Shown: piece by piece, positions 43,276 through 52,657 of the stretch
Position numbering within the stretch: the stretch's first letter is position 1
Layout: each line of letters starts with the position of its first letter
NCBI RefSeq assembly: GCF_025399795.1
Contig: NZ_JAODTZ010000022.1
Span: 62,001 to 126,000 of the forward strand
From: Streptomyces rhizosphaerihabitans
GTDB taxonomy: Bacteria; Actinomycetota; Actinomycetes; Streptomycetales; Streptomycetaceae
Direction: 5' to 3'
Length of the DNA stretch: 64,000 bases
Made by a program: the position numbers and the translations under genes
The notes under the pieces: model-generated
The model's input: only the letters and a program-made list of their open reading frames with translations
What the model was told of the DNA's origin: nothing
Databases searched by the model: none

Positions 43276-45740
43276 CGGTGAACGGCATCGGGAAGTGGGC
43301 GCAGCGGATCCGCGAGCGGGCGGTCGAGGGCAATATGGGGGAGCTCGCGACCGACCTCCTCGGGGTGGCCGTGGCCTACAAGCAACGTCACTGGGGCGGT
43401 GGTTGGGCCGAGATCCTCGACGTGGTGCCGACGCTGCCCACCGAGCAGCGGGCCCGGCTGGCCGACGCGCTGGCGGAGCGCTATCACTCGGTCGGCGATG
43501 AATCGTTCTCCCGGAACAACGCGCTGATCCTGCTCGGTGTCGTCTGCCGGGGTCTCCCCGGGGACCGGCTCGCCGTCGAGCGGTCGAAGCAACTCGACGA
43601 GATCGGCAGGCAGTACAGCTTCTTGTCGTGGTCAGGGCTGGGCGTGCTGGCCGAGGCCGAGCTGACGGCCGGCCGTCGGCTGACCCCCGCCGTTGTCGCG
43701 GTCTTCCGCCGCACGGCCATGGACCGTTACCGCTCCCGGGGCGTGGGGGACCTGGCGAAGAACCTCACGGAACCCGTCCTCAACGTCGGCGAGGAATGGG
43801 CCGAGCAGGCCATGAGGGACGGCTCAGCCCCCGACTGGCAGGCCCTGTTGACCCATCTGACGACCGCCACCGCCGCCAAGCCCTCCGCCAAGTGGGACGA
43901 GCAGGCGCGGACCCTGATCGAAGCCCTCGGCGCCGACCGGGTCCGCGTCACCGCGCTGCCCTGGCTCGCCCTCGCCGGCGGCCCCCGGACCTTCCCGCTG
44001 ACCGGCTGGGCCTACGGGTTCGACATCAACAACGCCTACGACCCGTACAACGCCAACGCCCTGCGCGGCCTCGCCTGGCTGGTCTCCCTGCTGCCGCCCC
44101 ACCCCGACACCGCCCGGGCCCTCGGCGCACTCGTCGAGACGTCCCTGAAGAAGGTCAGCGGACTGGGCCCGCGCAATCCGAAGGTCGCCAACGCCGGTGC
44201 GATCGCGCTCTCCCGTATCGACGGCGAGGCAGCCCTCGCCGAACTGGCCCGGCTGGCCACCCGGGTGACGTACAAGGCCACGGCCAAGCTCATCGACGGA
44301 TTCCTCGGAGAGAAGGCCACCGCCCTCGGTCTGAGCCGGGAGGAGATCGAGGAACTGGCCGTTCCGGCGTACGGGCTCACCGACGTCGGGCAGGCACGTC
44401 ACGAGCTCGGTGAGACCACCGCGCTCCTCGGAGTCCAGGGCACCCGCGCCGTGCTGAGCTGGCACAACGCGACCGGAAAGGCCGTCAAGAGCGTGCCCGC
44501 CGCCGTGCGGCGCGACCACGCCGAGGAGCTCAAGGAGCTGAAGGCGGCGGTCAAGGACATCGACAAGATGCTGTCGGCACAGGTCGAGCGCCTGGACCGG
44601 CAGTTCCTCGCCCGGCGCACCTGGGCGTACGACACCTGGCGCGAGCGCTACCTCGACCACCCGCTCGTCGGCACCCTCGCCCGCCGCCTTCTGTGGACGG
44701 TCGACGGCACACCGGTCGGGTTCGCGAACGGCGAGCTGCGCACCCTCACCGACGATCCGGTCAAGGGCGGAGAGGAGGTCACCCTCTGGCACCCGGTCGG
44801 CCGTGAGCCCGCCGAGGTCGTCGCCTGGCGGGACTGGCTGGAGCGGCACGAGATCACCCAGCCCTTCAAGCAGGCCCACCGTGAGGTGTACCTCCTCACC
44901 GACGCCGAGCGCGCGACGGGCACGTACTCGAACCGCTTCGCCGCACACTTCGTGCGCCAGCACCAGTTCAACTCCCTCGCCGCCATCAGGGGATGGCGCA
45001 ACAAGCTCCGCCTCTGCGTCGACGACGAGGCGCCCCCGGCCACCCGGGAGCTGCCCCAGTGGGGCCTGCGCGCCGAGTACTGGATCGAGGGCGACGGCGA
45101 GTACGGCGACGACACCACCGAGTCCGGCAGCTATCTGCGGCTGCGCACCGACCAGGTGCGCTTCTATCCGATCGACGCCCCCGAGAACTCGGCGCACTGC
45201 GACGGCGGCGAGTACCGCATGCGGCTGTGGGACGGCCAGGACCCGGTGGAGCCCCTGCCCCTCACCGAGATCCCGCCGCTCGTCCTGTCCGAAGTCCTGC
45301 GGGACGTCGACCTGTTCGTCGGCGTGGCCAGTGTCGGCAACGACCCGACCTGGCAGGACGGCGGCCCCGGCGGCCGCTTCCAGGAGTACTGGACGTCGTA
45401 CGGCTTCGGCGATCTGACCGAGACCGCGCAGACCCGCCGCGCCCTCCTCGACCGCCTGATCCCCCGGCTGGCGATAGCCGACCGCTGCACGCTGGAGGGC
45501 CGCTTCCTGCACGTGAAGGGCGAGCGCCACACGTACAGGATCCACCTGGGCTCGGGCAACATCCTGATGAGCCCGAACGACCAGTACCTGTGCATCGTCC
45601 CGAAGTCCGCGGCGGGAGAGCCCCAGACCGGCTATCTGCCGTTCGAGGGCGACCGGATGCTGGCGCTGATCCTCAGCAAGGCGATGCTGCTGGCGGACGA
45701 TCTCCGGATCACGGATCCGACGATTCTCAGCCAGCTCTGA
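43272..45740 (+). CDS. DUF4132-domain protein
   Basis: 822 residues, cytoplasmic. The first ~450 residues are helical, repeat-like sequence with several AxALxxLVxTSLKKV-type segments. The DUF4132 block is at about residues 495-660, beginning near EEVTLWHPVGREPAEVVAWRDWL and including QPFKQAHREVYLLTDAE and LRAEYWIEGDG. The protein resembles the E. coli YehI/MolR group, whose function is not settled. A short partner gene overlaps its start. A strong hairpin follows. Confidence 0.88.
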   Translation: MTVNGIGKWAQRIRERAVEGNMGELATDLLGVAVAYKQRHWGGGWAEILDVVPTLPTEQRARLADALAERYHSVGDESFSRNNALILLGVVCRGLPGDRLAVERSKQLDEIGRQYSFLSWSGLGVLAEAELTAGRRLTPAVVAVFRRTAMDRYRSRGVGDLAKNLTEPVLNVGEEWAEQAMRDGSAPDWQALLTHLTTATAAKPSAKWDEQARTLIEALGADRVRVTALPWLALAGGPRTFPLTGWAYGFDINNAYDPYNANALRGLAWLVSLLPPHPDTARALGALVETSLKKVSGLGPRNPKVANAGAIALSRIDGEAALAELARLATRVTYKATAKLIDGFLGEKATALGLSREEIEELAVPAYGLTDVGQARHELGETTALLGVQGTRAVLSWHNATGKAVKSVPAAVRRDHAEELKELKAAVKDIDKMLSAQVERLDRQFLARRTWAYDTWRERYLDHPLVGTLARRLLWTVDGTPVGFANGELRTLTDDPVKGGEEVTLWHPVGREPAEVVAWRDWLERHEITQPFKQAHREVYLLTDAERATGTYSNRFAAHFVRQHQFNSLAAIRGWRNKLRLCVDDEAPPATRELPQWGLRAEYWIEGDGEYGDDTTESGSYLRLRTDQVRFYPIDAPENSAHCDGGEYRMRLWDGQDPVEPLPLTEIPPLVLSEVLRDVDLFVGVASVGNDPTWQDGGPGGRFQEYWTSYGFGDLTETAQTRRALLDRLIPRLAIADRCTLEGRFLHVKGERHTYRIHLGSGNILMSPNDQYLCIVPKSAAGEPQTGYLPFEGDRMLALILSKAMLLADDLRITDPTILSQL

Positions 45741-45782
45741 CGAGCGGGGCCGCGTGCCGCGCGGCTGACGGCACCGGGCACG

Positions 45783-45820
45783 CCGAAGGGCCCCGCTCCA
45801 GGAGGAGCGGGGCCCTTCGG
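45783..45820. terminator. Strong bidirectional terminator between DUF4132 and sdhB
   Basis: A perfect 17-bp stem (45783-45799 with 45804-45820) encloses an AGGA loop. It lies between convergent stops at 45740 and 45838 and is the cleanest terminator of the window. Confidence 0.88.
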
Positions 45821-45837
45821 GCGTAGCGCAGCGACCG

Positions 45838-46617
45838 TCAGAAGCGGCGCGTGATCAGTGCGCGCTTGACTTCCTGGATCGCCTTGGTGACCTCGATACC
45901 GCGCGGGCAGGCGTCCGTGCAGTTGAACGTCGTGCGGCAGCGCCACACACCGTCCTTGTCGTTGAGGATCTCCAGACGCTGCTCGCCCGCCTCGTCACGC
46001 GAGTCGAAGATGAAGCGGTGGGCGTTCACGATGGCGGCCGGACCGAAGTACTGGCCGTCGTTCCAGAACACCGGGCAGGACGACGTGCACGCCGCGCACA
46101 GGATGCACTTGGTCGTGTCGTCGAACCGCTCGCGGTCCTCGGCCGACTGCAGACGCTCGCGCGTCGGCTCGTTGGTCTCCTTCGTGATGAGGAAGGGCAT
46201 CACGTCGCGGTACGCCTGGAAGAACGGGTCCATGTCGACCACGAGGTCCTTCAGCACCGTCAGGCCCTTTATGGCCTCGACCGTGATCGGCTTCTCGGGG
46301 TTCAGGTCCTTGATCAGCGTCTTGCAGGCGAGGCGGTTCTTGCCGTTGATCCGCATGGCGTCCGAGCCGCAGATGCCGTGCGCGCAGGACCGGCGGAACG
46401 TGAGCGTGCCGTCCTGGTCCCACTTGATCTTGTGCAGCGCGTCGAGGACACGCTCCTTGGGGTCGATCTCCAGCTGGAAGTCTTCCCAGACCGACTCGGC
46501 CGAGATCTCCGGGTTGAACCGGCGGACGCGGAACGTGGCGGTGATGTACGGGGAGTCGGCGAAACCGGGCTCGGGTGCGCCGGCCGCGTCCGCCTTGTCC
46601 AGGGTGGGAGTAGCCAT
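45838..46617 (-). CDS. sdhB: Succinate dehydrogenase iron-sulfur subunit
   Basis: 259 residues. The [2Fe-2S] cysteines are in RRSCAHGICGSDAM and RLACKT, and the [4Fe-4S]/[3Fe-4S] ligands in CILCAACTSSCPVFW, CRTTFNC and CPRGIEV. It passes electrons from the flavin of SdhA to menaquinone at the membrane subunits (TCA cycle/respiration). ATG at 46617 overlaps the sdhA stop by one base. Last gene of sdhCDAB. Confidence 0.97.
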   Translation of the reverse strand: MATPTLDKADAAGAPEPGFADSPYITATFRVRRFNPEISAESVWEDFQLEIDPKERVLDALHKIKWDQDGTLTFRRSCAHGICGSDAMRINGKNRLACKTLIKDLNPEKPITVEAIKGLTVLKDLVVDMDPFFQAYRDVMPFLITKETNEPTRERLQSAEDRERFDDTTKCILCAACTSSCPVFWNDGQYFGPAAIVNAHRFIFDSRDEAGEQRLEILNDKDGVWRCRTTFNCTDACPRGIEVTKAIQEVKRALITRRF

Positions 46618-48374
46618 CAGTACTTACGCTCCATCGGCTGGTAGCGGGTCTGGACGACCGGCTTGTAGTCGAGACGGATGGACTCGGTGCCGTCGTCGCC
46701 GACCTCGCGGTACGCCATGGTGTGGCGCATGAAGTTGACGTCGTCGCGGGTCGGGTAGTCCTCGCGGTAGTGACCGCCGCGGGACTCCTTGCGGGCGAGC
46801 GCGGAGACGGCCATGACCTCGGCCAGGTCGAGCAGGTTGCCCAGCTCGACGGCTTCGAGGAGGTCCGTGTTGAAGCGCCGGCCCTTGTCCTGGATCGAGA
46901 CGTTCAGGTAGCGCTCGCGCAGCTCCGCGATCTTCTCGACCGCCGTCTTGATCGTCTGCTCGGTGCGGAACACCATCACGTTGGCGTCCATGCACTCCTG
47001 CAGTTCCAGGCGGATCGCGGCGACCCGCTCGGTGCCCGTGGAGTTGCGCAGGCGCTCGACCTGGGTCACGACCTGAGCAGCCGGGTCCTCGGGCAGCTCG
47101 ATGTGGGCGTCGACCTTCGCCGAGTACTCCGCGGCGGCGACACCGGCCCGCTTGCCGAACACGTTGATGTCCAGGAGCGAGTTGGTGCCGAGACGGTTGG
47201 CGCCGTGCACCGACACACACGCGACCTCACCGGCGGCGTACAGACCCGGAACGACCGTGGTGTTGTCCGAGAGGACCTCACCCTGGACGTTCGTCGGGAT
47301 GCCGCCCATGGCGTAGTGCGCGGTGGGCTGGATCGGGATCGGGTCCGTGTAGGGCTCGATGCCGAGGTAGGTGCGCGCGAACTCCGTGATGTCGGGCAGC
47401 TTGGCGTCCAGCTGCTCCGGCGGGAGGTGCGTGAGGTCGAGGTAGACGTGGTCGCCCTCGGGACCGCAGCCGCGGCCCTCACGGATCTCGGTGTAGATGG
47501 AGCGGGACACGACGTCACGGGACGCGAGGTCCTTCATGACCGGCGCGTACTTCTCCATGAAGCGCTCGCCGTCCTTGTTGCGGAGGATGCCGCCCTCACC
47601 GCGGGCGCCCTCCGTCAGCAGGATGCCCATGCGCCAGATGCCGGTCGGGTGGAACTGGAAGAACTCCATGTCCTCCAGCGGCAGCCCGCGACGGTAGACC
47701 GCCGCCTGGCCGTCACCCGTCAGGGTGTGCGCGTTGGAGGTCACCTTGAAGAACTTGCCGGTGCCGCCGGACGCGTAGATCACGGCCTTCGCCTGGAAGA
47801 CGTGGATCTCGCCGGTCGCGAGCTCGTAGGCGACGACGCCCGCCGAGTGCTTGACCCCGTCGATCTCGACGATCAGCTGGTCGAGGACGTAGAACTCGTT
47901 GAAGAACTCCACGCCCTCTTTGACGCAGTTCTGGTAGAGCGTCTGGAGGATCATGTGACCGGTGCGGTCCGCGGCGTAGCAGGACCGGCGGACCGGGGCC
48001 TCGCCGTGGTTGCGGGAGTGACCGCCGAAGCGGCGCTGGTCGATCGTCCCCTGGGGCGTCCGGTTGAACGGCAGGCCCATCTTCTCCAGGTCGAGGACGG
48101 AGTCGATGGCCTCCTTCGCCAGGATCTCGGCGGCGTCCTGGTCGACCAGGTAGTCACCACCCTTGATCGTGTCGAAGGTGTGCCACTCCCAGTTGTCCTC
48201 TTCCACGTTGGCGAGCGCGGCGGCCATACCGCCCTGCGCGGCGCCCGTGTGGGAGCGGGTCGGGTAGAGCTTCGTCAGCACGGCGGTGCGGCTGCGCTTC
48301 GTCGCCTCGATGGCGGCGCGCATGCCGGCGCCACCGGCGCCGACGATGACGGTGTCGTACTTGTGGATCTTCAT
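46617..48374 (-). CDS. sdhA: Succinate dehydrogenase flavoprotein subunit
   Basis: 585 residues. It has the dinucleotide fold TVIVGAGGAGMRAAIEA, the covalent-FAD His42 in SHTGAAQGG, and active-site segments HPTGIW, EGARGEGG, TAHYAMGG and the catalytic Arg region SRSIYTE. It oxidises succinate to fumarate on the cytoplasmic side of complex II. ATG at 48374 is 23 bases after the sdhD stop. Confidence 0.97.
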   Translation of the reverse strand: MKIHKYDTVIVGAGGAGMRAAIEATKRSRTAVLTKLYPTRSHTGAAQGGMAAALANVEEDNWEWHTFDTIKGGDYLVDQDAAEILAKEAIDSVLDLEKMGLPFNRTPQGTIDQRRFGGHSRNHGEAPVRRSCYAADRTGHMILQTLYQNCVKEGVEFFNEFYVLDQLIVEIDGVKHSAGVVAYELATGEIHVFQAKAVIYASGGTGKFFKVTSNAHTLTGDGQAAVYRRGLPLEDMEFFQFHPTGIWRMGILLTEGARGEGGILRNKDGERFMEKYAPVMKDLASRDVVSRSIYTEIREGRGCGPEGDHVYLDLTHLPPEQLDAKLPDITEFARTYLGIEPYTDPIPIQPTAHYAMGGIPTNVQGEVLSDNTTVVPGLYAAGEVACVSVHGANRLGTNSLLDINVFGKRAGVAAAEYSAKVDAHIELPEDPAAQVVTQVERLRNSTGTERVAAIRLELQECMDANVMVFRTEQTIKTAVEKIAELRERYLNVSIQDKGRRFNTDLLEAVELGNLLDLAEVMAVSALARKESRGGHYREDYPTRDDVNFMRHTMAYREVGDDGTESIRLDYKPVVQTRYQPMERKY

Positions 48375-48397
48375 GATTGGTTGCCTCAGCCCCGTGC

Positions 48398-48889
48398 CTA
48401 GCGGATGTTCGGGTCGAAGGTGAAGATCACCAGCGTGCCCAGCAGAATCGTGAACACCGTGGCGGTGTACAGCAGGCCCTTCAGCCACAGGCGCGTGCCC
48501 GCGCGTTCCGCGTAGTCGTTGATGACGGTACGCAGGCCGTTGGAGCCGTGCAGCATGGCGAGCCACAGCATCGCGAGGTCCCAGGCCTGCCACCAGGGGC
48601 TCGCCCAGCGGCCGGCCACGAAGGCGAAGCCGATCTTGGAGACGCCGCCGTCGAGGACGAGCTGGATCAGCAGGTGGCCGAGGACCAGGACGACCAGGAC
48701 GATGCCGGACAGGCGCATGAAGAGCCAGCCGTACATCTCGAAGTTGCCGCGGGTCGACTTCGGGGTCTTCTTGGTGCGCTTGCGCGGGGCCTCGATGAAC
48801 GGGGCCGGGTTGTCGACGCTGTAGGCCGAGAAATCTCCGGCGCCCTCCACGGGGCCGATACCGGAAGCGGCGGTGTCAGTAGTGGACAT
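48398..48889 (-). CDS. sdhD: Succinate dehydrogenase hydrophobic membrane anchor subunit
   Basis: 163 residues. A hydrophilic N-terminus with the basic RKRTKKTPKSTR is followed by three membrane helices (MRLSGIVLVVLVLGHLLIQLVL; WDLAMLWLAMLHGSNGLRTVI; LLYTATVFTILLGTLVIF). HLLIQ and HGSNG carry histidines of the heme/quinone region. It anchors SdhAB and helps reduce menaquinone. ATG at 48889 is 5 bases after the sdhC stop. Confidence 0.94.
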   Translation of the reverse strand: MSTTDTAASGIGPVEGAGDFSAYSVDNPAPFIEAPRKRTKKTPKSTRGNFEMYGWLFMRLSGIVLVVLVLGHLLIQLVLDGGVSKIGFAFVAGRWASPWWQAWDLAMLWLAMLHGSNGLRTVINDYAERAGTRLWLKGLLYTATVFTILLGTLVIFTFDPNIR

Positions 48890-48894
48890 CTGCG

Positions 48895-49275
48895 TCAGCT
48901 CCCGAATACTTCGCGGAATGCGTGACCGAGGACGGGGTAAAGAGCCCCGAACATCAGCACGACCCAGATACCGACGACGGACCAGAGCATCTGCTTCTGG
49001 TAGCGCGGGCCCTTGGACCAGAAATCGACGGCGATGACACGCAGGCCGTTGAGCGCGTGGAAGAGGATGGCGGCGACGAGGCCGTATTCCAGCAGCGCGA
49101 CGATCGGCGACTTGTACGTGGCCACGACGTTGTCGTATTGCTCGGGGGAGACACGGACGAGAGCAGTGTCCAGGACGTGTACGAACAGGAAGAAGAAGAT
49201 GAGGACGCCGGTGACTCGATGAGCCACCCAGGACCACATTCCTTCCCGGCCGCGGTACAGCGTTCCAGCCGGCAC
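48895..49275 (-). CDS. sdhC: Succinate dehydrogenase cytochrome b556 subunit
   Basis: 126 residues with three membrane helices. The family signature is WSWVAHRVTGVLIFFFLFVHVLDTAL, with SxxHRxTG lining the quinone site, and HALNGLRVIAVDF carries the heme-ligand His. First gene of sdhCDAB. GTG at 49275 is preceded by GGAGGG. The 170 bp upstream must contain the operon promoter; I see TTGATT-16-TGATAG at about 49393-49420 as a weak candidate. Confidence 0.93.
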   Translation of the reverse strand: MPAGTLYRGREGMWSWVAHRVTGVLIFFFLFVHVLDTALVRVSPEQYDNVVATYKSPIVALLEYGLVAAILFHALNGLRVIAVDFWSKGPRYQKQMLWSVVGIWVVLMFGALYPVLGHAFREVFGS

Positions 49276-49445
49276 GGAAGAACCCTCCGGGAGCGGGGAT
49301 TGGGGCCGCGCCGGCTTCTCTGTCGGTCGGGCCCGGCCGGGTACGGTCCACCGGCCCCGGCCATCGTAGCGACGTGTTGTCGGAACGTTTACAGCGGCCC
49401 TATCAATGTGATCAAACTGGCAATCAATCAGCCACGTTCGGGCTA

Positions 49446-50015
49446 TTACGGGCGCCGGATGTCGGCGATTCGCGGCTCCTGGGCGAACTGACGGACGAGC
49501 CGGGTCAGCCGGCCGCGGGCCAGTCCGCGCAGCTCGTCGGCCGTGATGACCCGCTCCTCCTCGGGGTCGTTCGTCAGGCGCGACCGGATTCCGACGAGCA
49601 CCCGGTCGAGGGCCTCCCCGGGGGCGAATCCGTCCAGACAGATGACGAACACATGTCCGAATCTGCTCTCGTACGCGGCGTGCGCGGCGCTCAGCGCGGT
49701 GTGGGCAGCGGAGTACGCGCTGTCCGGGAGCGACGTGAGCGACTCACCGGCCAGGGCTTCGGCCAGGTCGGCGGGGGTCAGGTCGTACGCCGCCTCGTCG
49801 GCCGCGGCCAGTAGCGCGCCGAGATCCGGGTAGGGGCGGTGGTCGGTCAGACGGTGGACCCAGCGCAGGCTGCGGCAGCAGGTGAGCAGGGCACGGGTGA
49901 CCTCGTCGGCGGGTGCGGAGTTGAACCCGTCGAGGCGGGCCGGGGACGGCGCCGCGCTCTTCTGCTCGGGGAGGGCGACCTGGCCGGGGAGGCGTGGGAG
50001 ACGGTGAGACGTCAG
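49446..50015 (-). CDS. OHCU decarboxylase (2-oxo-4-hydroxy-4-carboxy-5-ureidoimidazoline decarboxylase), apparent CTG start
   Basis: About 189 residues. It decarboxylates OHCU to S-allantoin in purine breakdown. The family pattern is clear: LDGFNSAPADEVTRALLTCC at the start, DLGALLAAADEAAYDLTPADLAEAL, HAAYESRFGHVFVICLDG and NDPEEERVITADELRGLARGRL. The frame is open from 50117 but contains no ATG, GTG or TTG before the internal GTG at 49652, which would leave only the last 68 residues. CTG at 50015 (LTSHRLPRLPG) has GAGGA 6 bases upstream and is the best start. If CTG is not used, the gene is dead. Confidence 0.75.
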   Translation of the reverse strand: MTSHRLPRLPGQVALPEQKSAAPSPARLDGFNSAPADEVTRALLTCCRSLRWVHRLTDHRPYPDLGALLAAADEAAYDLTPADLAEALAGESLTSLPDSAYSAAHTALSAAHAAYESRFGHVFVICLDGFAPGEALDRVLVGIRSRLTNDPEEERVITADELRGLARGRLTRLVRQFAQEPRIADIRRP

Positions 50016-50515
50016 CGTGGGTCCTCGGCGGTGGGGGTGAGACGCGCGACGTCCAGTGAGCGTGACGTGCGTGCGATACGTGTGTTTCGGCAGGGGGGGA
50101 AGTGAAAGGCGTGCTGCTCACGCTATCGAGGTGTGTCGGGACCTGTCCGACGGATGCCCGGATTTCACCCGCACGGGAGAGTTTCGGAGCGTGTGGTGGA
50201 CGACTTCGCTGACGGTCGGGGCAGAGTTCGCGGGGGAGCGGAGAAGCGGCGCCGAGAGCGGAGTGCGGAGAGCGGAGTGGAGAGGTGGACACCGCGATGG
50301 AGGAGTACACCTGAATGGAGGGCCGGGCCCGGCGGCGGCATGAGCTCGGCGGACCGGGCGGGGCGAATGGGGGAGCGCCCGGGCGCAGACATGGGCGTGG
50401 CGGGACCGGCGGGGAGAAATGCGTGGCGAAATGGGTGGGGCGCAGTGAGCAGATTCAAGTGAGCAGAGCGTAGTGATCAGGGTTGAGCGAGCGCGGTGAG
50501 AATGAGGGTGACGGA
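50016..50515. other. 500-bp divergent intergenic region, purine-rich
   Basis: No gene is supported between the OHCU and hexosaminidase genes; short open frames here lack protein-like sequence. 50220-50330 is G/A-rich with repeated GAGAGCGGAGTG-type units, and 50440-50470 has repeated GTGAGCAGA. A DasR-type dre site (ACTGGTCTAGACCACT-like), expected for some hexosaminidase genes, is not seen. Confidence 0.6.
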
Positions 50516-52162
50516 GTGAGTGGTGGCAGGCGGCGGGCGCCGCGGCGGCGGACAGGGCCCAACGGGCAGGCCGGGCTCGTCGCGGGCGGTCTGGCGGTCG
50601 CCGGTGTCGTCGCGGTGGCTGTGGCGGTCTGGCCCGGCGGAGACGGGCAGCCGGCCGGGGCGCGGGCGCCGTCCGCCGACCGGTCGCAGGCCGTGTCCGC
50701 CGGCCTGTCGCCCGCCGCCAGTCCCTCGCCGACCCGGAGCTACCCCCTCTCCAAGGCCCCCCGCACCATCCCGGCCGTACGGGAACACGTCGCGGCCCGC
50801 GGCCCCGGCTGGCGTCCGGCCGCCGGTGCCCGTGTGGTCGTGGACAACAACGGCCTCGCCGACGAGGGCAGGCTGCTCGCCGGCGAGCTCAAGCTGACGT
50901 ACGCGGGGCGGACGGGCGCCAAGGCCGGCGATGTCGAACTGGGCCTCGACAAGGGGACCGCGGGCCCGGAGTCGTACTCCCTCACTGTCAAGAACAGCCG
51001 GGTCAAGATCACCGGGCCCGCCGAGGCCGGTGTCTTCTACGGCACGCGCACCCTCAAGCAGGAGGTGCACGGCGGCGGCACGGCGCCGGAGGGCGTCGTA
51101 CGCGACCGGCCCGCGAAGCCGTTCCGCGGGTTCATGCTCGACATCGCGCGCAAGCACTTCACGGCGGCCTGGATCGAGGACCGGGTGCGGGAGCTCGGGG
51201 ATCTGAAGTACAACCAGCTCGGCCTGCACTTCTCCGACGACCAGGGCTTCCGCATCCAGTCCGACACGCACCCCGAGATCGTGTCGAACCAGCACCTGAC
51301 GAAGGCGGAGGTGCGTCGGATCCTCGCCCTCGCGGCGAGCCGGCACATCACCGTCGTGCCCGAGATCGACTCGCCGGGCCACCTCGGCGCGGTCATCGCG
51401 GCGCACCCCGACCTCCAGCTGCGCAATGTGTCGGGGGTCCCTGTCCGCGGGGCCGTCGACATCTCCAAGCCCGCGGCGGCCACCATGGTCGACGACCTGC
51501 TCAACGAGTACGCGGGGCTCTTCCCCGGTGCCTACTGGCACCTCGGCGGCGACGAGTACCAGGCCCTGACGGTGGCGAACCCGGCGGCCTCCTTCCCGCA
51601 GCTGGCCACCGCGGCCAGGAACAGGTACGGAGCGGGCGCCAGCGTCGCCGACCTCACGACCGGCTGGCTCAACGACCGCGCCAAACTGATCCACGGGCAC
51701 GGCCGGACGGCACGGGCCTGGAACGACGGCATCTTCAGCGGGGGCACAGTCCAGGCGGACGGCGCACTCCAGGTGGCGTACTGGACCGGCAAGGAGATCG
51801 GGGCCCGGCCGCCGCTCGCGTATCTGAGCGCGGGCCGCAAGGTCATCAACTACAACGACGAGTTCCTCTACTACGTCCTCGGCGAACCCCAGACCTTCGT
51901 CTACCCGACCGGGCAGCGCATCTACGAGCAGTGGACCCCCCTCGTCCTGCGCGGTACGACGCCGGTCCCCGCGAAGTACAACCCCCAGATCCTCGGCGGG
52001 TCCTTCGCCGTCTGGTGCGACCTCGCGGGCTCGCAGACCCAGGACCAGGTCGCGGCGGGCATCCGCATGCCGCTGCGCGCCCTGACCCAGAAACTGTGGG
52101 ATCCGCGGCCGCCGGCCCTGTCCTGGCCTCAGTTCAAGGCACTGGCGAACCAGCTGGGCTGA
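50516..52162 (+). CDS. Beta-N-acetylhexosaminidase, GH20
   Basis: About 548 residues. The basic N-terminus RRRAPRRRTG and helix LVAGGLAVAGVVAVAVAVW act as a signal anchor; a Pro/Ser linker, a GH20b-like domain (DNNGLADEGRLLAGELKLTY) and the GH20 barrel follow. The barrel shows KPFRGFMLDIARKHF, HFSDDQGFRIQ, PEIDSPGHLGA and the catalytic Asp-Glu pair in WHLGGDEYQ. It releases terminal GlcNAc/GalNAc, for chitin or wall-sugar use outside the cell. GTG at 50516 follows GAGGG; TTG at 50483 is an alternative. Confidence 0.92.
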   Translation: MSGGRRRAPRRRTGPNGQAGLVAGGLAVAGVVAVAVAVWPGGDGQPAGARAPSADRSQAVSAGLSPAASPSPTRSYPLSKAPRTIPAVREHVAARGPGWRPAAGARVVVDNNGLADEGRLLAGELKLTYAGRTGAKAGDVELGLDKGTAGPESYSLTVKNSRVKITGPAEAGVFYGTRTLKQEVHGGGTAPEGVVRDRPAKPFRGFMLDIARKHFTAAWIEDRVRELGDLKYNQLGLHFSDDQGFRIQSDTHPEIVSNQHLTKAEVRRILALAASRHITVVPEIDSPGHLGAVIAAHPDLQLRNVSGVPVRGAVDISKPAAATMVDDLLNEYAGLFPGAYWHLGGDEYQALTVANPAASFPQLATAARNRYGAGASVADLTTGWLNDRAKLIHGHGRTARAWNDGIFSGGTVQADGALQVAYWTGKEIGARPPLAYLSAGRKVINYNDEFLYYVLGEPQTFVYPTGQRIYEQWTPLVLRGTTPVPAKYNPQILGGSFAVWCDLAGSQTQDQVAAGIRMPLRALTQKLWDPRPPALSWPQFKALANQLG

Positions 52163-52179
52163 GGCGGTACCGGGCGCGG

Positions 52180-52421
52180 CAGGAACGGCTCGTCAACGCC
52201 GGTGGACGTTCTGGATCATCGGGCTGCTGGCCGACCGGGCCTCCTCCGCCGCCTCCGGCAGGGCCGCGACCGCCCAGGCGGTCCAGGATGCCGCCGTCCA
52301 GTCCCTGTTCACCGACGCCTTCGACATCGTGGCCGCCGTGTTCGCGATCCTCGTCGTACTGAAGCTGACGCGGATGCAGGACCGCAAGGCACACGAGGGT
52401 CCGGTCGCGTCCGACGTCTGA
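52180..52421 (+). pseudogene. C-terminal remnant of a DUF4328 membrane protein
   Basis: Directly after the hexosaminidase stop, in a different frame, the sequence reads RQRRWTFWIIGLLADRAS, then TAQAVQDAAVQSLFTDAFD and a membrane helix IVAAVFAILVVLKLTRMQ ending HEGPV. I recognise this as the end of DUF4328 proteins, which normally have 200-300 residues with several more helices. No start codon or upstream part is present; the frame runs back into the hexosaminidase gene. It looks like a 3' fragment left by a deletion or rearrangement. Confidence 0.65.
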
Positions 52422-52657
52422 CGCGCACCGATTCGTCCGCTCGGCGGCCCGGGTCTCACCTGTCCGAGGGGCCCTCGGGTGCTCCTCGGCGTGCCGGGTG
52501 CCGAGTCGGAGTAATTGGCTGAAAACCTGTTCATCCGGCTCCTCGGCAGGCAAGGTGGGGTCGCACTGTGACACTCCTGGTCCGTTGCACGCAGTAAGGG
52601 GAAGTGCGGGCTCCGTAAGGCAAGGGCGCCCTGTCGAGGCATTTCGAGGGAGTCGTG

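Noticed and set aside
46722..48401. 559-codon open frame opposite sdhA
   Set aside because: sdhA is unmistakable on the minus strand; the plus frame is a compositional shadow.
49390..49410. Rex-like redox operator (TGTAAACGTTCCGACA) upstream of sdhC
   Set aside because: Only about 11 of 16 positions fit the Streptomyces Rex consensus as I remember it, and the right half-site is poor.
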